Below are positions 56,270-64,000 of a stretch of DNA of 64,000 bases, one piece after another. The translations under genes were made by a program, and so were the position numbers. Every line of letters begins with the position of its first letter. The first letter of the stretch is position 1. The notes under the pieces were generated by a model. It was not told the origin of the DNA and did not search any database. It saw only the letters and a program-made list of their open reading frames with translations. This DNA comes from Kalaharituber pfeilii. Its lineage: Eukaryota > Ascomycota > Pezizomycetes > Pezizales > Pezizaceae. The stretch spans positions 310,001-374,000 of the forward strand of contig WHUZ01000040.1 of NCBI GenBank assembly GCA_015179045.1, in the 5' to 3' direction.

Positions 56270-58350
56270 GGTACATCGATGAGGGGTGAGGCTGGGTAGC
56301 AAGAGAGGCCGGGAGGTGAAGCTGGGCCTAGGTGGGGTACGTGGTAGTGGTTTGGGGGGGCACAGTGGAGGATGATGGGTTGTTTGGAAGCACATACCTG
56401 CCATTGTCGACCTAGAAGAACGGGGTATGTGGTGATCGTGGATATTAGGAAGGAGGCCGCAGTCGCAGGGACAGCATCTTGACTTGAGCCGACAATGAGG
56501 AATGAAATTGGGGGTGACTCCGGGTGAGAGACAACGAATTCCATATAAAGCTAATGTTAGGTAATGTAATATAATGTCTGTCGTAAAATAGCAATGACAT
56601 GTACATAAGTAATACAAATATGTCAAGGTTATAAAGATGGGACTAGAGAATGGTGATATGGGTTCGGAGGTTGAATGCATATGTTCCAGGTCCTGCGGGG
56701 TACGAAAAATAAAATCTTAGGTGAAGTTGTTTCCAGCTTGGATCCGACAACATAGCAAGTATGTGGAGAGAATATAATGCTAGAATTTCTTGGCCGCAAA
56801 AATTCAAGCAAGTTGCGCTGGTTTTCAACTCCCCGACGTGTTCTTAAAATTTCATGTGCAAATGAAAGGCTCATGCGACAAGTAAAAACGAGTTGCTGCG
56901 GTTTCCAACTTCCACTTGATCCTAGCTAGTCTAACTCCCAAATGACGTTTACCGGAATCGGAGCATTTCGGACTATCTATGATAATTGAATAAGATGCGA
57001 GATAACTCTCTTCTCCAGCTGGAAATGAGAGTCGAACCGGGGCCCTCAATGCTATACCTCTCCATGGCGCTTGTTGTTACCTCCCTCACTAGAGACAATA
57101 AGCATTCCTATTCGACTAAGGAATAAGTCAGTTCACAAAAGTAGACAAAACCCACGCTCGTTAAATTCACCGGCACCCCCCATCCTCAAATCACACGCCC
57201 TCCTCCGACAATTGTGACAGGAAGCATCCTCCGACGGCTTCCTCAGCCACAGCTCCGACAACCTGCCGCTTCAGCGACGCGATTCCGGAAATGGTAAACT
57301 TACGGGGTTTATAAAGGTCAGAAAGATGGAAGGGGAGTGAAAGAGAGTACGAAAAGCTTTAAATAGGGGACCAGGAGACGAGTAGGAGAAAACAAAAGAA
57401 AAAGAAAGAATGGACGGATGGAAAGAAGGGGATTTAGCGATTGTACTTTTTCTTAGCTGCTGTTGCAATATGATGGGTTTAGAATAAATGATCGATTGCA
57501 CCACCGAGCCGACTGACGTGGAAATAAAACAAAAACAAAGTTTCGGTTCCGTTTTTTGTTAGCTAATAGCGGAGAGCTTGGTTGGCTCATAGGAAACGAT
57601 GATGAATGATAATGCACATTTCCAAAGAAGCTTTTTATTCTATAACCCATTACACTCGCTCATCTGCCTCTCTACCTCCCCTTCCCCAACCTCCCTTCTA
57701 GACTCATCCTCCCACCTCCTGCATGTTCCCCTTGGCATCCTCATCACCTCTACCTCCGGCGCTGGTCTTTTGTTAAAACATCGTCAACTGCATTCCTAAC
57801 TTTCCTTCTCTTGCCTTCCATGTCCCTGTCCGGTGTAGCTACCCAAACTTCTGCACCACCTTTGCAATCATCTCCTCCGATACGGAACAAATAAAAAGAC
57901 ACCTAGTGGTACATGTATGCTTTGGGGAAAGATACACCGCCTCACAGTTGTCAGCCTCAATTGCTCCACAAGCTCTTCCTCCCATCCTTCCCGGGGTAGG
58001 AGGGCTAGCAGCGCCCGGCGCTCCCTTGGTTATAACCTTTCTCCACACCAGCGCCTTTTGCTGTGGGTCATAGCCAACCGAACCATTGCACCAAAACGTA
58101 GATAGGTAGCGACGCTGACTAAGTCTGGTTACGAGACCAGATAGGTAGGTAAAGTACCAAGTAAGCAGGCCAGCCTGCGAAGCGGCTACTGTAGCTTCTT
58201 GCTTCCGCTCTGCCCCTTGCCAAGCACTCGACTTGTTGCCTCGCACTAGGTACTGTACCTTTTGAGATCAGCGCGCACCACACTACCCCATGCCGCGACA
58301 CCCTGAGAACATCTCTCGAACGACTGTTCGGTTTTTCAATCTTTGGTATC
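56270..58350. other. stretch without supported genes
   Basis: A minus-strand frame at 57839-58246 (YDPQQKALVWRKVITKGAPG, VSEEMIAKVVQKFG) might be a gene fragment but is unrecognised. The hairpin repeat family of 4950 recurs near 58103-58140. No retro-tail or TIR is seen. Confidence 0.35.
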
Positions 58351-58530
58351 TTTCTTTTTTTTTATATTATTACTCGCATGCCGCCCTATGGGCTATGGCG
58401 AGGCTAGGTACATGAGGGAAGAAAAGTAGGAAGCGCCGCCTCTGATCCTCCTGTAAAAGTATGCAAGCGTACCAAAACGAGAAGGAAAAAGTATGAAACC
58501 TCCTATGTGTGTCCTATCGTTCCATCCAGT
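58351..58530 (-). mobile_element. family B short copy (180 bp)
   Basis: Duplication ATCTTTGGTATC at 58339-58350 and 58531-58542. The minus strand carries the 3' UTR, the hairpin (CTCGCCATAGCCC, ATAGGGCGGCATGCGAG) and oligo(A). The flank to the right looks like a much older family B 3' end. Confidence 0.82.
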
Positions 58531-58639
58531 ATCTTTGGTATCATTGCTCGCATCTTTTCCGTGGGATATGGCAAAGGCGAACCACGTCCGATGTCTCCAA
58601 TCTATCATACCACCCTTACTCCGGACCTTTTGCATTTCC

Positions 58640-58970
58640 TATCCATAGTTCCCCCAGCAATGGAATTGCAACAACCAAAACGCTGGGAAAGGTCAGCGAC
58701 TGGATGGAGAAGGCGAACCCATGGATGGGGAGTATAGTTGCAGGCCGATGGTTGTTTAAGAAGGAGAGGAGGGAACGGAAGAAGACCAGCTCGGGAGTAA
58801 TCTACCTAAAAGGGGGTAGAATCAGATGGTCAAAAACCAGCGAAGGTAAAGGTTGTCGGGGAGATGGCTGCACCCGGAATTATACGAGCGGAACAGAGTG
58901 GGTACAAGGCAAAAAGGGAAAGCACCCTAGGATAGGATGGAAGTACATAGGGAAGGAGGAGGAGGGGTAG
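58640..58970 (+). pseudogene. family B-like ORF1 C-terminal fragment
   Basis: The frame reads KVSDWMEKANPWMGSIVAGR, KKERRERKKTSSGVIYLKGG, matching the ORF1 domain of family B (the KKTSSVVVYL motif) but with a different end. No poly(A) or 3' UTR follows directly. A divergent subfamily. Confidence 0.55.
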
Positions 58971-59159
58971 CTGAAGAGCAGTTGCTGGTGTCGCATTGGT
59001 AAAGCCTCTTGAGCTGCCATGATGCTTCATACACCCACCACAATTGTCTTGCCTCAGACCTGTAAGAGGAAACAGAGTTGTTTTTGTTTTTGTTCTAGTG
59101 ATGTAGCAGACGTTTATGTAGGTAGTTGCACAGGTGCCTGTTTCCGCGCCATAAGGACT

Positions 59160-59233
59160 TTGGTCCAGGGACCCTACATAGCAAATAGCGGGAAGCGGGG
59201 TTATGTGATAGGGAGAAAAAAAAAAAAAAAAAA
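59160..59233 (+). mobile_element. family A short 3' end copy
   Basis: CAGGGACCCTACATAGC, then GGGAAGCGGGGTTATGTGAT and an A-run. It extends about 10 nt upstream of the micro-copy start. The duplication is not clear. Confidence 0.65.
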
Positions 59234-59538
59234 GCTCCCCGGCTCTAATCTCGTCTCTCATAGGATGTATTCCACGCTCTGTACTAACGCGAACCTTCGC
59301 AGTGAACTCTAGAGCAATCCCAGCAATACAGTAAGCGTGTAGCTTCCTCTGATACATATAATTTCAGTTACAGTTCTCAATCCGGCATCGCTGACTGTTA
59401 ATTACCATTGACTTTGGCTTTGCATTCCCTCGCCAATACTGCACCCCGCTCCTGCTTGCCCACTCAAGATGCTTCAATGCGCCATTTGTAATTTATTTGG
59501 GGTCTCCCTGTCTTAGCAGTATCCTAGTCTCGCAGTAT

Positions 59539-59556
59539 CCCCCCCCCCCCCCCCCC
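59539..59556. repeat. poly(C) run of 18
   Basis: Uninterrupted C homopolymer with no coding context. Its length in the assembly may be unreliable. Confidence 0.9.
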
Positions 59557-59670
59557 GATATTCCAGGATAATTTTTTGCACTTGTCTGCTCCCTTTCTGG
59601 GATGATTCCACGTTCATAAGCCACCGTACTACCACTTTCCTAGTTTTATCACTATCCTGCCGGTGGTAAT

Positions 59671-60006
59671 TGGCGGAGTCAGAGAAGTGCGGGTGCGGGG
59701 GGGTACAGACTGGGGAGCATTTAGTTTTCCGGTGCTGTCAGGAGAGATTTCGTCTAGAAGGGTTTAGAGACTGGGGAGACATGGAAAAGAACTGGAAATG
59801 AACGGCAGAGAATCGGGAGGAATGGGATGAACTGTAGAGGTTCTTTTCCGGGGATTAAGTTTTAGTGGTCGGGGACGGAAAGTAGGGTGGGCGATGTCGT
59901 GTACTTAGAAAGTTTCTTTGAGTCTGTCTCCGGGCTATGAGGGCTTGCCTAGGGACCCTGCCATGGCTTCGTGCTGCAAGCGGGCTATGTGTGTAAAAAT
60001 ACAAAA
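59671..60006 (+). mobile_element. family A LINE, 5'-truncated (336 bp), diverged
   Basis: Near-perfect duplication GCCGGTGGTAAT (59659-59670) and GCCAGTGGTAAT (60007-60018). It contains the ORF2 tail with a decayed knuckle and the 3' UTR ending CTGCAAGCGGGCTATGTGTG. Older than the copy at 46392. Confidence 0.8.
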
Positions 60007-60189
60007 GCCAGTGGTAATGCACCTGGATATTTTTGTATTGCCACTGCTGGAGACTTCGTAAGTTTGTGTCCGCCTTTAGTGGCTACTGCAGATATCTATG
60101 CCAGTATACTGCTGTAGATGTTCCTCCGCTTGCCTATACGACCTTTCTCAATCTGCTCGCTATTTCAGATTGTCTTACCTATTGCAGTC

Positions 60190-60247
60190 GCCCTGCCATG
60201 GCGAACAGCTGCGAGCGGGGTTACGTGATATATAAAAAAAAAAAAAA
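60190..60247 (+). mobile_element. family A micro-insertion
   Basis: Duplication CCTATTGCAGTC (60178-60189) and CCTATTTGCAGTC (60248-60260). It starts GCCCTGCCATGGCGAACAGC and ends GGTTACGTGATATAT plus about 14 A. Confidence 0.87.
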
Positions 60248-60260
60248 CCTATTTGCAGTC

Positions 60261-61082
60261 TCCTATCGAGCTGCTTACTAGGTAAGTTCACATTCTACAG
60301 TATTTGGTATATAGTCCGCTTCTTTACAGTTACTTTTTCCCGTTGGATGCTATATCGGAGGGAAAGGAATGGGCATATAGAGTTCACGCACGCAACAGCC
60401 TGGTTATGGTAGTATTATATGGCTAGATAAAGAGTAGCGTAGGCAATACCTACTCTGGCATATTGGACCTACCTAGTAGTCGCCAGCAATAACGTATTGT
60501 AGCACACGTAGATACAAGAATTTATATATACTGGATAGCGACCTAGCACCATCTGCACTAGATCTCACGTCGAGTAACTGCTGTTCTGGGCATAAAAATA
60601 ACCACGAAACTAGTAATTAGGAAACGAACAATGAACATGAAAGTTACAATGGTGCTCAAAGAACAAAAAAAAAAAAATAATAGGACTATGACTTGATTAT
60701 GCACCAACGCATCACTCAATCCAAAAGGAGAAAATTAACATAAGAGACGGAGGGTGCTCAGCAAGCTAAGGGATAAATAGAGAGAAAAGATGCTTCAAAA
60801 TAAATAGTGAACGTAATTGAAGATAAAAAGACAGAAAGTCCCGCTACAATAGATTGCAATACCTCGTGTTCCAATCTCCACATCAATCCAATTCAATTGA
60901 ACCTGTATAACGTGTTGCATGAATTTTAATGTCAAGTTTCGAAGTTCCTTGGTGCGTGCATATTCTCAAAACCCTGATAGCGTAGCTGTTAACAACAATC
61001 TCACACAAACTCATCGTCACAAGCATTCGATGATGACTAGGGAGAGGTTGACGCCCACCTACCGAAACATCAGTTTACCACA
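60261..61082. other. stretch without genes downstream of the ankyrin gene
   Basis: It probably includes the 3' UTR of the ankyrin gene (minus strand). No clear polyadenylation signal or repeats beyond short A-runs. Confidence 0.4.
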
Positions 61083-64000
61083 TTATGGTCCCCATCGTCT
61101 GCGGGCCACTCCACCAGCTGCACGAAGCACCTGTGCAACGTCATCATGACCATTTTTTAGTGAAAGGTCAAGAGCAGTCAGGCTTGAGGACCTGGGGGCT
61201 GTATTAACTTCTGCCCCTGCTACAAGAAGCAGCTTTACAATCTCAAGATGCCCGTGTTTGGAAGCGAAATGAAGGGCTGTATATTTCTGCGAGTTCTGTT
61301 CATTGACATCTGCCCCCGCAGCAAGAAGCAGCTTCACAATCTCAATGTACCCGTTGCTGGAAGCACACAGAAGGGCTGTATTACTCCCTCCATTCACATC
61401 TGCCCCCGCAGCAAGAAGCAGCTTCACAATCTCAATGTGGCCGTTGCGGGAAGCACCCTGAAAGGCTGCATCGACATTGAAATTTGCCCCTGAAGCGAGA
61501 AGCAGCTTCACAATCTCCATGTGGCCGTTGCTGGAAGCCTCCTGAAGGGCTGTACCACCATAGTTTCCCTTGGCATTGACATGTGCCCCCGCAGCAAGAA
61601 GCAGCTTCACAATCTCAATGTGGTCGTTGCTGGAAGCACCCCGAAACGCTGCATCGACATTGACATTTGCACCCGCAGCAAGAAGCAGCTTCACAATCTC
61701 AATGTGGCCATTCCTGGAAGCACTCTGAAAGGCTGCATCTACATTGACATTTGCCCCCGCAGCAAGAAGCAGCTTCACAATCTCAATGTGGCAGTTGCTG
61801 GAAGCACACCTAAAGGCTGCATCGACATTGACATTTGCCCCCGAAGCAAGAAGCAGCTTCACAATCTCAATGTGACCGTTTCTGGAAGCACCCTGAAAGG
61901 CTGCATCGACATTGACATTTGCCCCCGAAGCAAGAAGCAGCTTCACAATCTCAATGTGGCCGTTGCTGGAAGCACCCTGAAAGGCTACATCGACATTGAC
62001 ATTTGCCCCCGAAGCAAAAAGCAGCTTCACAATCTCAATGTGGCCGTTGCTGGAAGCACCCTGAAAGGCTGCATCGACATTGACATTTGCCCCCGAAGCA
62101 AGAAGCAGCTTCACAATCTCAATGTGGCCGTTGCTGGAAGCCTCCTGAAGGGCTGTATCACTATATCTTCCCTTGACATTGACATCTGCCCCCACAGCAA
62201 GAAGCAGCTTCACAATTTCAATGTGGCCCTTGCTGGAAGCACCCCGAAACGCTGCATCGACATTGACATTTGCACCCGCAGCAAGAAGCAGCTTCACAAT
62301 CTCAATGTGGCCGTTGCTGGAAGCGACCCCAAGGGCACCACCTCCTCTATTAATATCTGCCCCTGCTGCAAGAAGTAACTTTACGATGTCAACGTAACCG
62401 CGTTGTGCAGCCAGGTGAACAACTGTTTTTCCGTTTGTAGTAACTTGGTTAACATCCGTTTTGGCCGTTACAAGTTGCTCTGCAATCTTGACATCAAGTC
62501 TTTCTAAGGCCTGGTAAAGCGCTGTCTCGCCGTGTTTGTTAACTCCTTTAGCTACCGCTCCGACGCTTAACAAATGCTCTGCAATCTCGATATGGTTTTG
62601 TTCAATAGCTACGTAAAGCGCCGTTTTTCCGTCTGTAGTGACTCTATTGATTTCCGCTCCCGCCACTATCAACTCCTTTACAATCTCACCATGTCCATTC
62701 TCCGAAGCTAGGTAAAGAGCAGCCTCCTCTTTGTTATTTGGTGAGTTGATCTCTGCTCCTCCACCCAGAAGCAGCTTCACAACCTCACCACGACCCCACT
62801 TTGCAGCATGTTGAAGAGGCAATCCCCCATCTGCCCCTGGTCCATTTACGTCAGCACCTGCAACTAAAAGCTGCTTTGCAATTTCGCAGTGGCCAGCTTT
62901 TGCAGCTGCACACAGCGGTTCATCTAAAAGTCCTTCTGGAACCTTTTTGACTATCGGTAGGTAGGGGAAGCCGATTAGAGATGACAAGAGTAGCTTAACT
63001 ATTTCTGCATGCCCATTCTGTGATGCGCTTATAAGTGACGGGACATTGAAGCCCTCCTTTGGCTTAGCTCCGGCGGCTAGAAGTATTTCAACGACTCCCG
63101 TATGGCCATTTTCGGATGCTTTTGTAAGTAAGGACTCTCCAAGCGCATTGTGGGTACTATTAACGCTCTCCGGTGTTAGGAGCCGCCTCACATATTCAAC
63201 TAGTCCATGCTCGGCGGCTATATGAAGTGCAATGGAAGTGAGAGTGTTGCTCATTTGTGGCCAGCCTGGAACGGATTGCTCGACATGATGATCCTGGTCA
63301 TAGTTGATGGGTGCCTCTAGGAGTCGCTCGAAAACTTCCACATGTCCATTCCGGGCCGCGCAATTCAACGCTTGAGCGATTATGCTAGTTAGACCATCTG
63401 CTTGGCTAACCAGTCCTTGATCCAATATATCGTTGACGAATTGCTTTTGGCCAGCTTCGGCAGCTGCTAAAAGTAAAGCGCTCCACTTCGTTGAAGCTCC
63501 TTCAAGGATAAGTCTCTGAACAACTGCGAGATGTCCAGCAGTACATGCCGAATGAACAGCCCGGTCTAGATAATCTGGGCCATACTCAAGACCAATCTGC
63601 TTACCAGCATGTAAAAGGTATTCGATAGTTGTTAGGTGTCCTCTTGATGCAGCAGCCATGAGAGCCGTTTGTGTTTCACCCGTTCCAGGCAATTGAAATT
63701 CGAAGTCCAATTGTGAACCTTTGCTGACGTAAAAGGCAATGAGATAAGGGAGTCCAAGGGCAGCGGAGACCATTAGAGGCATCTGAGACACTTCGCATTT
63801 GTATTTCTCGGCGACGGCAGTCCTAGAAAGGAAATCTTCGACATACTGAAGTGAAGCAGTTTCTGAGCCAAGTTCTTGAAATATGAGTTGAACTAGAGGA
63901 TCATGTGAGTTGTGGACTGCCCATTTGAAGCGCTCGTGATATGGGTCTTGGGTTGATGGTGAATTGGGTGGCCACGGAAGTTTGACTACGTCAAGACCAT
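61083..64000 (-). CDS. ankyrin-repeat protein (NLR-associated type), N-terminus beyond window
   Basis: A single open frame runs from the right edge to TAA at 61083, at least 971 residues, with no start codon required inside the window. The first visible part (SPSTQDPYHERFKWAVHNSH, DPLVQLIFQELG) resembles the linker that precedes ankyrin arrays in fungal NACHT-ANK proteins, so a NACHT or similar domain upstream is likely but unseen. From about 63790 on there are more than 20 ankyrin repeats (GHLAVVQRLIL, GHCEIAKQLLVAGADV, GHIEIVKLLLAAGANV). The C-terminal half is a near-identical array with unusual 28-residue units. Ankyrin arrays bind proteins; in fungal NLRs they are the variable sensor. No frameshifts, in contrast to the WD40 gene at 6892. 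Confidence 0.88.
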   Translation of the reverse strand, partial: GLDVVKLPWPPNSPSTQDPYHERFKWAVHNSHDPLVQLIFQELGSETASLQYVEDFLSRTAVAEKYKCEVSQMPLMVSAALGLPYLIAFYVSKGSQLDFEFQLPGTGETQTALMAAASRGHLTTIEYLLHAGKQIGLEYGPDYLDRAVHSACTAGHLAVVQRLILEGASTKWSALLLAAAEAGQKQFVNDILDQGLVSQADGLTSIIAQALNCAARNGHVEVFERLLEAPINYDQDHHVEQSVPGWPQMSNTLTSIALHIAAEHGLVEYVRRLLTPESVNSTHNALGESLLTKASENGHTGVVEILLAAGAKPKEGFNVPSLISASQNGHAEIVKLLLSSLIGFPYLPIVKKVPEGLLDEPLCAAAKAGHCEIAKQLLVAGADVNGPGADGGLPLQHAAKWGRGEVVKLLLGGGAEINSPNNKEEAALYLASENGHGEIVKELIVAGAEINRVTTDGKTALYVAIEQNHIEIAEHLLSVGAVAKGVNKHGETALYQALERLDVKIAEQLVTAKTDVNQVTTNGKTVVHLAAQRGYVDIVKLLLAAGADINRGGGALGVASSNGHIEIVKLLLAAGANVNVDAAFRGASSKGHIEIVKLLLAVGADVNVKGRYSDTALQEASSNGHIEIVKLLLASGANVNVDAAFQGASSNGHIEIVKLLFASGANVNVDVAFQGASSNGHIEIVKLLLASGANVNVDAAFQGASRNGHIEIVKLLLASGANVNVDAAFRCASSNCHIEIVKLLLAAGANVNVDAAFQSASRNGHIEIVKLLLAAGANVNVDAAFRGASSNDHIEIVKLLLAAGAHVNAKGNYGGTALQEASSNGHMEIVKLLLASGANFNVDAAFQGASRNGHIEIVKLLLAAGADVNGGSNTALLCASSNGYIEIVKLLLAAGADVNEQNSQKYTALHFASKHGHLEIVKLLLVAGAEVNTAPRSSSLTALDLSLKNGHDDVAQVLRAAGGVARRRWGP
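61370..62350 (-). repeat. near-identical ankyrin array with 84-bp units
   Basis: Eight units are 28 residues long (type NVDAAFQGASSNGHIEIVKL), lacking about five residues of the beta-hairpin loop. They are mixed with 33-residue canonical units (GRYSDTALQEASSN, GNYGGTALQEASSN) and one of 30. DNA identity between units is very high, as expected for recent expansion or gene conversion. Confidence 0.88.

Noticed and set aside
57020..57080. Possible tRNA 3' half on the minus strand (GGCCCCGGTTCGACTC)
   Set aside because: The T stem cannot pair beyond two or three bases and no D-arm or acceptor is seen.
61521..62378. 285-codon antisense frame across the ankyrin array
   Set aside because: Shadow of the 84-bp repeat, for the same reason.

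Overview
The window is from a filamentous fungus, almost certainly an ascomycete. Genes are eukaryotic with short GT-AG introns (55 to 129 nt), and there are NLR-type proteins (NACHT-WD40, ankyrin), an F-box, a Zn2Cys6 motif, Tad-like LINEs, fungal Tc1 transposase remains and AT-rich stretches that look RIP-affected. Gene style suggests Pezizomycetes (truffle or morel relatives), but that is inference. Most of the window is repeat-rich accessory DNA with few intact host genes.

Layout. 1-4751 (minus): a RecQ-type helicase that runs off the left edge, followed upstream by a large unknown gene broken by an 83-bp retroinsertion. 6892-11945 (plus): a NACHT/WD40 NLR gene with 13 near-identical WD repeats and several frameshifts. 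12.3-17.5 kb: retroelements of family B, with a MULE-like MITE and a Tc1-like element nested in them, then a dead Tc1 transposase. 18.1-20.4 kb: the start of an F-box gene cut by a 2-kb palindromic TIR element that carries a solo LTR. 21.9-26.0 kb (minus): a five-exon gene fusing low-complexity regions to an SDR domain that lacks the catalytic Lys. 26-32 kb: little but relics. 32.0-39.7 kb (minus): a full-length family A LINE (ORF1 intact, ORF2 frameshifted) nested inside a family B copy, both with perfect target-site duplications. 39.7-61 kb: a patchwork of small TIR elements, LTR relics, LINE fragments, a decayed coiled-coil gene, a truncated carboxylesterase and a possible small secreted protein. 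61.1-64.0 kb (minus): an ankyrin-repeat gene running off the right edge.

The main thread is two non-LTR retrotransposon families, A and B, recognised by their 3' ends and poly(A). Many copies are only 40-75 bp including the tail, flanked by perfect 11-15 bp duplications, and start at the same nucleotide, the base of a predicted 3'-terminal hairpin. In family B this hairpin shows a compensatory base-pair change. I consider these fixed-end micro-insertions the most interesting signal here. Family B copies with ORF1 joined directly to the shared 3' UTR look like an ORF1-only (HAL1-like) parasite of an ORF2-bearing partner, whose 3' end is seen at 53.7 kb.
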